From DASWIG01 sp965371445 (GTDB lineage: Bacteria; Acidobacteriota; Thermoanaerobaculia; Multivoradales; J023): 64,000 nucleotides of DNA. The translations under genes and the position numbers were made by a program. The DNA lies in contig CBDUYN010000015.1 in assembly GCA_965371445.1 (NCBI GenBank), positions 1 to 64,000 of the forward strand. Direction: 5' to 3'. Under the pieces are notes generated by a model. The model ran no database searches. It had not been told where the DNA came from and saw only the letters and a list, made by a program, of their open reading frames with translations. This document shows, in pieces, positions 8,723-16,223 of the stretch (position 1 is the stretch's first letter; each line of letters opens with the position of its first letter).

Positions 8723-10470
8723 CCCCTTGGTGGATCCTCAACTCCGAACGGGTCCAGCGTGAACGCCAAGCGATCGTAAATCTTCTGGGACAGGATTGGA
8801 TTAGCGGTGGTGCTTGGAACCTTGACGATGGGCGGCTCTGCGTCGATGTCCTCCTGCATGTCCATCAACGTACTTTCGCCTGCCGACTAACATACCCCCA
8901 ACTCTTTCCAAGCTCTCCAGCTACTGTCACGCCGCGGGAATCTCAAGAGCGCTGGTCATCCCACCAATACGGTGCTAGCGGAGAGCTGTGCCTCGAATGG
9001 GGGCCCGACAACTGGCACCCGGAGGTCTCTGGCGCCGCACTCCTCGAAAGCGCTTACCGCCTTCTCCAAGGAGAGGCGAATATACGGGCGAAAGGTGAGG
9101 AACCGCCGGTCCCGAATCGGCACGCAACGAGCCTTGGTCAGAACTTCCGCACGAAGATCTATCGCTTCCTTCTGAGTCCGGCCGCTCAGCAAGTGTTGGC
9201 ATGCATGCCAAACGAGCCGGCTCCCGCGACGTTTCGACTCTTCATTGAGAGTGGGTATCTGGTTGGATACCTGGACACCCTAGACATGCTCGGCCAGGAA
9301 GAGACCTGGCGAAACCCCGATATCCCAACTGCCGTCCTTGATGAAGGAATGGTGGCCAGGGGCTTCGTTATCTCGACCGACCAACCGGGCGGAATGAGCG
9401 GAAAGTTTTCTGCCGCTGATCTCGCAGCCTACCTCAGCCGCACGGGCCATGCCTCGCTTGACACAGGCGACCACTTTCTCACGGCCTTCCTCTGGGGCCA
9501 TCGCGATGGAAGCCTTTCTTGGATGCTGCGTATCGGCGAGCTAGGGAAAGACGCCTACTTCGCCGAAAGGTTGCCACTCCGGGTGGTCGACCCGACCCTA
9601 CGCCTCCCGTCGGATCTCAAGGCGATCCATGAACGTCGAGTCGCCATTCTGGGCCTCGGGTCCGCCGGAAGCAAAATCGCGCTGTCCCTCGGGCGATCGG
9701 GTGTCCGCAAGTTCCTCCTCGTAGACGACGACATCCTGTTTCCTGAAAATCTCGTCCGGAATGCGCTCGATTGGCGCGGAGTGGGGTTTCACAAAGTCGA
9801 TGCGACCGCAGCTGCGCTTCATCGACTGGCCATCGACATGGAGATCATGGTCTGTCGCCGTCGCATGGGAGGCCAGGAGGCCTCGGCAAGCGCTGCGGCG
9901 GTTGATCAAGAGATCGCGAACTGCGACTTGGCGATTGAGGCCACCGCTTCTTCTCAGAGCTTCAATCGAGCCTCCCACGTCACGCAGCAGGCGAATGTAC
10001 CTTTGGTCTGGCTGGAGATCTTCGCCGGCGGAATCGGCGGGTTTATGGCCCGGTCGCGGCCGGAGAACGACCCCGACCCCTACGCGATGCGATTGCAACT
10101 CGACCAGTGGATGAACAAACAAGATGCTCCCGTCCCCAAGGTTGTCACCGATTACACGGCCCGGGGAGCAGATGGCGTGCCGCTTGTGGCCTCGGATGCC
10201 GCCGTCACCGCGATAGCAGCACATACCACTGAGTTCGCGCTCGATACTCTCGCGGCCCGAAACCCCAGCGCTTATCCCGCCAACGTGTATCTCATTGGAT
10301 TACGGCAAGCCTGGATCTTCCAGCAGCCTCTTGATATCCGACCGCTCATACTGGAACGTTCCATCGTCCCGACAACTCAGGAAACGGAACCGGCGATCAT
10401 TCACGAACACAGCGAATTCTTGAAAGGCCTCTTACCCAGCGATGAAGACGACGATTCTACTTCCACCTAA
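8719..10470 (+). CDS. cap2: CBASS Cap2-like E2-E1 fusion
   Basis: 583 residues. N-terminal E2-like domain (~1-150) with the catalytic cysteine in [14 protein letters not shown] (Cys91). A middle region (~150-295) is followed by a ThiF/E1 adenylation domain with the nucleotide loop GLGSAGSK (312-319) and a metal/acidic VDDD segment. Cap2 conjugates the CD-NTase C terminus to targets and so primes the synthase. The E1 crossover cysteine, usually a GCG-type motif before the last helices, seems to be replaced by DYTARGADG (478-486), and no Cys occurs after about residue 406. The stop overlaps cap3 by 29 bases. Confidence 0.85.
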   Translation: MTPWWILNSERVQRERQAIVNLLGQDWISGGAWNLDDGRLCVDVLLHVHQRTFACRLTYPQLFPSSPATVTPRESQERWSSHQYGASGELCLEWGPDNWHPEVSGAALLESAYRLLQGEANIRAKGEEPPVPNRHATSLGQNFRTKIYRFLLSPAAQQVLACMPNEPAPATFRLFIESGYLVGYLDTLDMLGQEETWRNPDIPTAVLDEGMVARGFVISTDQPGGMSGKFSAADLAAYLSRTGHASLDTGDHFLTAFLWGHRDGSLSWMLRIGELGKDAYFAERLPLRVVDPTLRLPSDLKAIHERRVAILGLGSAGSKIALSLGRSGVRKFLLVDDDILFPENLVRNALDWRGVGFHKVDATAAALHRLAIDMEIMVCRRRMGGQEASASAAAVDQEIANCDLAIEATASSQSFNRASHVTQQANVPLVWLEIFAGGIGGFMARSRPENDPDPYAMRLQLDQWMNKQDAPVPKVVTDYTARGADGVPLVASDAAVTAIAAHTTEFALDTLAARNPSAYPANVYLIGLRQAWIFQQPLDIRPLILERSIVPTTQETEPAIIHEHSEFLKGLLPSDEDDDSTST

Positions 10471-10921
10471 CCTCAAGTGCTGTCTCACCCAGGCTTTACA
10501 GGAAGCAGGAGCACGTGAGATTGGTGGAATTCTCATGGGTGAACAGATCAAGCCTGGGAGTTTCCGGATCACAGACCTCACGATCCAACGTCGCGGAGGG
10601 ACCATCGCGACTTTCGTTCGGCGAATTGGCGACGCACTCCATGCGTTGAGTCGATTCTTCGATCGCACGGAGCATGTCTACACGCGGTTCAATTACCTTG
10701 GAGAATGGCATTCGCACCCGTCCTTCGCTTCGGTCCCGAGCCCACGTGATACTGCGGCCATGCGTCGCCTCGTGGGCGATCCTGCCGTGGGCGCCACCTT
10801 TGCGATCCTGCTCATCGTGAAACGCGAGGTCGACGGGACACTCGATGCCACTGTAAATATATTTCTACCGGATGGCACCGAAGAAGAGGCCAACCTCATC
10901 TTCGAGGCATCGGATGATTGA
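10442..10921 (+). CDS. cap3: CBASS Cap3-like JAB/JAMM isopeptidase
   Basis: 159 residues with the full JAMM zinc-protease signature: an upstream Glu in EIGGILMG (residues ~27-34) and HSHPSFASVPSPRD (HxH followed by SxxD, residues ~97-110). Cap3 removes Cap2-made conjugates from the CD-NTase and so antagonises Cap2. Overlaps cap2 by 29 bases. It is the last gene of the cassette; what follows is repeats and CRISPR, so no canonical CBASS effector lies within this operon. Confidence 0.87.
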   Translation: MKTTILLPPNLKCCLTQALQEAGAREIGGILMGEQIKPGSFRITDLTIQRRGGTIATFVRRIGDALHALSRFFDRTEHVYTRFNYLGEWHSHPSFASVPSPRDTAAMRRLVGDPAVGATFAILLIVKREVDGTLDATVNIFLPDGTEEEANLIFEASDD

Positions 10922-11202
10922 TAAACACATCGACCAGGCTCGCTCCTTAATCCTGAATCTGCTAATCCGGAGCCCGAAGGGCGGTATGCGATAGCCCAGG
11001 GTGTAAGCCCTGGGTGGGCGCGGCTACCTCCGCTCCTTTCCGGAGCCCGGAGATCACAAGCAGAGACAAGCTCCCGCACTCCGAATCGAACGTCCCTCCG
11101 GACGAAGAGGCCGGCGGGACGCCAGCGGTCCCAGTAGAAGACGTCCCTCCGGGACGAAGAGGTCGTCACGTCGGTACCGGTGACGGGCGTCCAGTTGCCC
11201 AG
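10922..11202 (+). other. Intergenic segment with small palindromes
   Basis: No gene. It contains the hairpin CCCAGGGTGTAAGCCCTGGG (10995-11014) and two near-copies of an ACGTCCCTCCGGGACGAAGAGG-like sequence (around 11090 and 11141). Directly upstream of CRISPR array 1, so the array leader, if there is one, lies here. Confidence 0.5.
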
Positions 11203-11528
11203 GTCGCAGTGGAAAGAGGACCTTCGGGAGATTGAGACTGGGCTTGCCACGGGAACGTGTAGTCCCCTACCGATGTCGCAGTGGAAAGAGGACCCTTCGG
11301 GGGATTGAGACGTCGTCCAGCACTGGCAGCGCGCGCCCGACGTGTCGGGTTGCAGTGGAAAGAGGACCCTTCGGGGGATTGAGACCAGTTGATCTCCTCG
11401 CAGGCCCAGCGATGCGAAAGTCGCAGTGGAAAGAGGACCCTTCGGGGGATTGAGACGCGGCATGGGTTCGGTCCTCAGCAGGGAGCGCCAGATCGCACTG
11501 GAAAGAGGACCCTTCGGGGGATTGAGAC
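11203..11528 (+). CRISPR. CRISPR array 1 (5 repeats, 4 spacers)
   Basis: Repeats at 11203-11238, 11275-11311, 11349-11385, 11420-11456 and 11492-11528, about 37 bases: 5' half GTCGCAGTGGAAAGA, 3' half GGACCCTTCGGGGGATTGAGAC. The first repeat has lost a base and carries substitutions, and the last has CACTGG for CAGTGG, so both ends are degenerate. Spacers are 34-37 bases. The 3' end ATTGAGAC fits the 8-base type III crRNA handle, giving plus-strand transcription. Its 3' half is identical to that of array 2. Confidence 0.92.
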
Positions 11529-11599
11529 CCTCTTGGTCAAGGCTTGCTGATAGACGAAGCCCTCCCGCTCTCCGCGGGCAGGGTCCGCGTCTTATCTTT

Positions 11600-11842
11600 C
11601 GCTGGGAGCGCGGGCGTCCCGCCCGCCCGTGGTGACGAAGTCACCACGTTCGTGCTCCGATGACGGTGGATGCTCCCGGCATCCCAGACCAGGGGACTTC
11701 GTCCCCGGGGCGGGCGGGACGCCCGCGCTCCCAGCGAAGACCGGGACTTCATCCCCGGGGCGGGCGGGACGCCCGCGCTCCCAGCGAAGACGGGGACTTC
11801 GTCACCTGGGGCGGGCGGGACGCCCGCGCTCCCAGCGAAGAC
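11600..11842 (+). repeat. Dispersed GGGCGGGCGGGACGCCC repeat cluster
   Basis: One inverted copy (11600-11628) and three direct copies starting near 11710, 11760 and 11811, with a ~50-base period, each followed by CAGCGAAGAC and a GGGACTTCGTC-like linker. Reading frames through it give AGGTPALPAK-type repeats in several frames, so it is non-coding. Confidence 0.8.
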
Positions 11843-11896
11843 GGACCGGGACGGGTGGGGACGGGAATTCTCTGTCGGACGATTGGCGCTAGAATC

Positions 11897-11925
11897 GTCC
11901 AACAATTTCTCCCGAGACAGTGTTG
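11897..11925 (+). promoter_or_regulatory. Shared promoter-like motif, copy 3
   Basis: GTCCAACAA (11897-11905), 14 bases, GTGTTG (11920-11925), upstream of small acidic gene B and the cas6-cmr operon. Same architecture as at 70 and 7133. Confidence 0.6.
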
Positions 11926-11992
11926 AGGAGAGTAGAGAGTACGATCGCTGAGCGGTCCAACACGAACGACGGCCCGGAAAGGAGCTGAAGAG

Positions 11993-12151
11993 ATGTCGAG
12001 ACAACTGCCGAGCGAGCTCGCCCCCTGGTTGTCGGACGAAGACGACGACGACGAAGACCCCAAGACCGACGACACACCGAAGACAGGACGTGACGGCGAG
12101 GTGGATCCCACGAAGAAGGAGGCGAGGGAGACGTGGGGAACGCCGTCCTGA
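11993..12151 (+). CDS. Small acidic protein, paralogue B (52 aa)
   Basis: ATG after the ribosome site GGAAAGGAGCTGAA. Paralogue of the 51-residue product at 7228, with LPSELAPWL at the N terminus, a run of Asp/Glu, and the conserved TGRDGEVDPTKKEAR tail. Differences between the copies are mostly conservative, for example one extra Asp codon, which argues that the frame is translated. First gene of the type III-B transcription unit and the gene nearest to the promoter motif. Family not recognised; see paralogue A for possible roles. Confidence 0.65.
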   Translation: MSRQLPSELAPWLSDEDDDDEDPKTDDTPKTGRDGEVDPTKKEARETWGTPS

Positions 12152-12170
12152 CCTCCCAACCTCCTGAGTC

Positions 12171-12236
12171 GCGCCACGAGCCCCTCGCCGCCGTCCTCGC
12201 GGACGGCGGGCTCGAGGCGACGCGGGCTCGTGGCGC
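12171..12236 (+). ncRNA. Conserved nested stem-loop, copy B
   Basis: Outer stem GCGCCACGAGCCC (12171-12183) pairs with GGGCTCGTGGCGC (12224-12236). Inner stem GCCGTCC (12190-12196), loop TCGC, GGACGGC (12201-12207). It lies between small gene B and the cas6 ATG, where it could hide the cas6 start or act as a processing site. Confidence 0.55.
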
Positions 12237-12246
12237 CGCCCGTCCG

Positions 12247-13209
12247 ATGCGCACCGGCGAGAGCACGCTGCCGGGAGTCCCGTTCGTGCGCCTTCGCGCA
12301 ACGCTGGTCGCGCAACGGGACGGCCAGCTCCCGGCCTACAAAGGCTCTCTCCTGCGGGGAGCCTTCGGCCACGCCTTACGCCGGACGGTCTGCGCGATGA
12401 CTCCGGACCAGCCCTGCACCACCTGCGCGCTGAGCCAGGATTGCATCCACGCACGGATCTTCGAAGAGCCCCTCGGACGCGACGTGTCGCCCTTCCTCGG
12501 AGGGCTCCCGGCGGCCCCGCGGCCGTACCTCTTCGAGCCCAACGGCACGGACGGCGATTACCGGGAAGGGGACGCCCTGGAGCTCGACCTGCTGCTCTTC
12601 GGCCAGGTCATCGAGCTCCAGAGCTTCGCCGTCAAGGCCCTCCAGCACATGGGGCGCGACGGCCTCGGAGCCCGGCGGACCCCCTTCGCCCTCGACCGGG
12701 TCCGCTATCCGGACGGCGACGGGACATGGCACGTCGGCTTCCAGCGTGGCGTCCACTCTTGGAAGACGTCCGCGCCGGCGCTCTTCCCTTCCCGCGAGCC
12801 GATCCACCGCGAACGCCTGCGGCTCCGTTTTGTGAACCCGACCCGCATCAAGGTTAAAGGCCACCTCGTCGATGGTCTCACCTTTCGCACGTTCGCCTTC
12901 CGGACACTGCGGCGCGTCCTGGAGCTGGCGCACTTCTACGTCCCGTCGCTGACGTTGGACGCGGACTACGAGCCGCTCCTCGCTCGCGCCGACGACGTCC
13001 GGATCGTCCGGCGGGATCTCCGGTGGAAGGACTGGCAACGCTTCAGCAACCGGCAGCACACCAAGATGAAGATGGGCGGCTTCGTCGGCGAGATCACCCT
13101 GGAGGGCGACCTGAACCCCTTCAGCGAGCTCCTGCGAGCCGCGGAGGTGGTTCATGTTGGAAAAGCGACGACGTTCGGCCTCGGGAAGGTCGAGATCGGT
13201 TGGTCTTGA
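12247..13209 (+). CDS. cas6: Cas6 pre-crRNA endoribonuclease
   Basis: 320 residues from ATG 12247. RAMP-fold Cas6 with an N-terminal VPFVRLRATL strand, a cysteine cluster CTTC...C near residues 58-68 typical of one Cas6 family, and the glycine-rich C-terminal signature TTFGLGKVEIG. It should cut both arrays at the repeat 3' stem to leave the ATTGAGAC handle. The frame stays open back to GTG 12133, but that stretch is the conserved stem-loop region, which is not coding in the other module copy, so ATG 12247 is preferred. The ribosome site is poor, suggesting coupling or structural control. Confidence 0.85.
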   Translation: MRTGESTLPGVPFVRLRATLVAQRDGQLPAYKGSLLRGAFGHALRRTVCAMTPDQPCTTCALSQDCIHARIFEEPLGRDVSPFLGGLPAAPRPYLFEPNGTDGDYREGDALELDLLLFGQVIELQSFAVKALQHMGRDGLGARRTPFALDRVRYPDGDGTWHVGFQRGVHSWKTSAPALFPSREPIHRERLRLRFVNPTRIKVKGHLVDGLTFRTFAFRTLRRVLELAHFYVPSLTLDADYEPLLARADDVRIVRRDLRWKDWQRFSNRQHTKMKMGGFVGEITLEGDLNPFSELLRAAEVVHVGKATTFGLGKVEIGWS

Positions 13210-13317
13210 GCCGTCATGGCAATTCTCGATCAATGGCCAGGTCCCAGTTCGTCAGCGGTGCGCTCGATCGGCGCCTACACGCCGTCGAGCGGGCTTGGCA
13301 GAGAAAGGAAAGCTTAG

Positions 13318-14595
13318 ATGAAACGCTGTAACCTCGAACTCGAGTTCGTCACCCCCGCTTTCCTCGGTGGTGCCGAGCCGGCGAGCACCTGCGAGTGGCG
13401 CGCGGCGTCGGTGCGCGGTCAGCTGCGGTGGTGGCTCCGCGCCGTGGCCGGTGGTGCCTTCGGCGGAGATCTCGATGAAGTTCGCCAGGTGGAAACGGAC
13501 TTCTTCGGCTCCACTGGACAGGCGTCCCGCGTGCGCGTCCAGACACTCGGTACCCCAAAGACGTTGTCGAAAGGCGAGCAGGCTTGGGGCAGAAAGCTCG
13601 GGGACCAGCAGCTGGCCGAGCAATGGGGTCTCGAACCTGGCCATCCAGATTGGCAGAGCACTCTGAATCGCCTGCGCTCGCCCTGGCAAGTCAACCCGCT
13701 TCTCTACCTGGGCTATGGTTGCCTCGAGTTCCAGAAAGGCAGGGGCAACGGCGTGAAACTGGCGAGGCCCTGCCTGGCGCCGGAAGGACACCCCGTCCTT
13801 CGATTCCAATGGAACGTCCGGCCCGGTAGAAGGCCGACGTCTCAGGACGTACCAGAGCTTTGGGATCACACGGTTTGGGCGTGGCTCCATCTTGGGGGCA
13901 TCGGATCGCGCTGCCGCCGAGGCTTCGGCTCTCTGCGGCTGCGCACGGCCGAAGGAGTGCCGGATAGTTGGCAGAGCGGCGACCGTGACAGCTTCGTAAC
14001 GCGGGCTCAACGACTGCTACAGTTCGCATCACAGCCGACCACCGGCGGTCACGAGCCCCGCTGGTCTCACTTCTCGCGGCATTCGGCCATTTATATTGCC
14101 TTTGGCGACGGCCATGAGTCCTGGGACGAGGCAATGGTCCACGCCGGAGGTTGGCTTATGGCTTTCCGCCGCCGTTACGGATATCCCCGCGACGTGAGAC
14201 ACGGCTACTCCTCGCTGGCCGATCGCGACTACACCTGGGCCAAGCAAGCGGGACGCCGGCAACCCCCCGAGGCCTTGCCCGATCGCGCGGGTTTCGGGCT
14301 GCCCTTGCCCTTCGGCAGGAGACCGGAGCAAATCGTCTCTTGGGGCTCACCGGGAGACGACAATCGGCGTGCTTCGCCCCTGCTGATCCATATCGCCCGT
14401 TTTGGCGGCCGCTTCTTCCCGGTACTGACACACTTGCCCGCCCAGATGCTACCGAACGGAAGGAAACAGGAAAAGGTGAGGTTCAAGGGACTTCCCCAGC
14501 CCGCCAGAGCGCCCACGGACCAGCAGCGTTCGGTCGTCCGGAATTTCCTCGACGATCTTGAATCGAGAAATCTCATCGAGAGGATCGCGTCATGA
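13318..14595 (+). CDS. cmr1: Cmr1, type III-B RAMP protein
   Basis: 425 residues. Begins with the Cmr1 signature FVTPAFLGGAEP followed by VRGQLRWWLRAVAG, and a glycine-rich GIGSRCRRGFGSLRL (~residues 193-207) typical of RAMP domains. Cmr1 caps the crRNA 3' end of the Cmr complex and contacts the target. ATG with AAAGGA 8 bases upstream; a 108-base gap separates it from cas6. Overlaps cas10 by 4 bases. Confidence 0.9.
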   Translation: MKRCNLELEFVTPAFLGGAEPASTCEWRAASVRGQLRWWLRAVAGGAFGGDLDEVRQVETDFFGSTGQASRVRVQTLGTPKTLSKGEQAWGRKLGDQQLAEQWGLEPGHPDWQSTLNRLRSPWQVNPLLYLGYGCLEFQKGRGNGVKLARPCLAPEGHPVLRFQWNVRPGRRPTSQDVPELWDHTVWAWLHLGGIGSRCRRGFGSLRLRTAEGVPDSWQSGDRDSFVTRAQRLLQFASQPTTGGHEPRWSHFSRHSAIYIAFGDGHESWDEAMVHAGGWLMAFRRRYGYPRDVRHGYSSLADRDYTWAKQAGRRQPPEALPDRAGFGLPLPFGRRPEQIVSWGSPGDDNRRASPLLIHIARFGGRFFPVLTHLPAQMLPNGRKQEKVRFKGLPQPARAPTDQQRSVVRNFLDDLESRNLIERIAS

Positions 14596-16223
14596 GCTCG
14601 ACCGCCCTTCTGACCTTCTCGATCGGTCCGGTGCACGCCTTTATCGCCCAGGCGCGGCGAGTGGCGGACCTGTGGACCGGCAGCGATCTGCTCTCCCACC
14701 TCATGGGCGAAGCCATCGAAGAGGCCTGCCGCCGGGATGGCGACGCCATCTTCCCTGAGGTTTCTCCGGGCAAGGCCCCGCCCCGGGGCCTGCCCAACCG
14801 CGTCGTCTGCCGTGTCCCCGCCGGTACCGTGGAAGTGGTGGCCCACGCCATGGAGTCCCGGGTCCGCGGCAGGTGGAACGACATCGTCAGCCAGGCGGTG
14901 GACGCGTTGCATCGCAAGCAGATCGTCCCGGCGCCGGAGATCTGGAGCGAAGATACCGACCTCCCCCGCCAGACCGACCCGGTGTTCGAGGTATCCTGGT
15001 CCTGGGTAGCCGAGGAGGGTACGTACGCCGACGCCTCCCGCAGTGCGGCTGAGCGATTCATCGCCTCCCGTCTCTTTCGGCCCTTTCGCCAGATCGGCGA
15101 GTTGGGCGAGAAGTGCGCGATCTGCGGCGAGCGCACCGCCCTGCCCGATGGTGATCGGAGAAACGTCAGGAGGGCCTGGGAAGCGGCGGAGAAGAGTAGC
15201 GAGAGCCGGTCCGACCAGCGTTTCTTCCGCCTCGACCAGACCCGTCTATGCCTGGTCTGCGCGGCCAAGCGCCTCTACTCCCTCTCCCGGGACCACGACA
15301 AAGGACCGTACTTCTCGGGCTTCGACGAGTTCCAGCCTCCGGACTCAGAGACTGCCTACTTTGCCCTCGTCGCGATGGACGGCGATCACATGGGCGACAT
15401 CCTCACCTGGTCGGCGGAGAGGGTTGCCGGAGGGAAATTGGAGGCGTTCCACCGCGCCGTCTCCCGTTCCCTGAGCGCTTTTTCGGAAAGCCTGCGGCGG
15501 GAGCGGCCCTGGGTGCTCAATCTCGACGGCCTTGGCCTCTCCGCCCCAGCTGGCAAATGGCCGCAGCTCGTCTACGCCGGCGGCGAGGACGTGGTGTTGG
15601 TCTGCGACCCGCGCGACGCCTTGCCCATCGCTCGCGCTATTCGACGTCGGTATCTCCAGGAGCTGGAAACGGTTCGACCTCTGCTGGCCGATCCCACGAC
15701 CTTCGACCGCTCGTTCACTATTTCCGCCGCCATCCTCTTCGCCCACGCGAAACACCCGGCGGGCCTCGTCTTCCGCGATGTAGACGAGCTCTTGAAGCGC
15801 AAGGCCAAGACTGAGGCGGGCCGCGATGCCGTAGCCCTCTCACTGGTCAAGCGCAGTGGTGTACCCACGGAGGTGGCCTTCAAGTGGCAGGAAGGGGAAC
15901 GCGGTGAGCCCGGTTGGGTGGAACGCTTCGACGAGCTGGTGGCGAAGCTGGCCGAAGGAGAACTTTCTTCGCGTCAGAGCTACAACCTACGAGAGGAAGA
16001 AACTGTGCTGCGGCACGTTTTCGGTACCGACGAGCGGCGCTGGCGCAAGTGGCTGGCCGATCGGCTGACCCGGAGTGAGATCCCCGGCGAGAACGCCGCC
16101 GAGCTCGCCAGGATGCTGGCGCCCTTTTTCGTGGCGGAACACGTGCAAGCGTTACGTATCGCCCGTTTCCTCGGCCGTGAAGTGGTGAACCTTCCGACTT
16201 TTCGCCAAAAGGAGGTGGCATGA
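14592..16223 (+). CDS. cas10: Cas10/Cmr2, cyclic-oligoadenylate synthase subunit
   Basis: 543 residues, short for Cas10. It starts with the first palm strand (LLTFSIGPVHAFIAQAR) and no HD-nuclease motif is visible, so the single-stranded DNase is absent. A zinc treble clef is formed by CAICGE and CLVCAAK (~residues 177-220). The second palm has MDGDHMG (Asp263/Asp265) and the catalytic turn reads GGED (330-333), a conservative variant of GGDD. It should make cyclic oligoadenylate on target RNA binding, which would feed the CARF protein at 19914 and/or CHAT-SAVED at 201. Translationally coupled to cmr1 and cmr3 by ATGA overlaps. Confidence 0.9.
   Translation: MSSTALLTFSIGPVHAFIAQARRVADLWTGSDLLSHLMGEAIEEACRRDGDAIFPEVSPGKAPPRGLPNRVVCRVPAGTVEVVAHAMESRVRGRWNDIVSQAVDALHRKQIVPAPEIWSEDTDLPRQTDPVFEVSWSWVAEEGTYADASRSAAERFIASRLFRPFRQIGELGEKCAICGERTALPDGDRRNVRRAWEAAEKSSESRSDQRFFRLDQTRLCLVCAAKRLYSLSRDHDKGPYFSGFDEFQPPDSETAYFALVAMDGDHMGDILTWSAERVAGGKLEAFHRAVSRSLSAFSESLRRERPWVLNLDGLGLSAPAGKWPQLVYAGGEDVVLVCDPRDALPIARAIRRRYLQELETVRPLLADPTTFDRSFTISAAILFAHAKHPAGLVFRDVDELLKRKAKTEAGRDAVALSLVKRSGVPTEVAFKWQEGERGEPGWVERFDELVAKLAEGELSSRQSYNLREEETVLRHVFGTDERRWRKWLADRLTRSEIPGENAAELARMLAPFFVAEHVQALRIARFLGREVVNLPTFRQKEVA

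Larger units (their letters stand above)
11873..12236 (+). repeat. Duplicated leader module, copy B
   Basis: Counterpart of 7115-7486. It begins with GTCGGACGATTGGCG plus a stop, which reads as the SDDWR tail of a CHAT gene although no CHAT gene precedes it. The promoter motif, the small acidic gene and the stem-loop follow, and then cas6. Confidence 0.8.

Noticed and set aside
11629..11951. Overlapping frames encoding AGGTPALPAK-type repeats
   Set aside because: They follow a dispersed DNA repeat and appear in more than one frame and on both strands; no start or ribosome site.
12133..12246. GTG 12133 as the cas6 start
   Set aside because: The extra 38 residues are encoded by the stem-loop region, which is conserved but non-coding in the other module copy.
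14592..15000. HD nuclease domain in Cas10
   Set aside because: The protein starts directly with the palm domain and no HD pair is visible.
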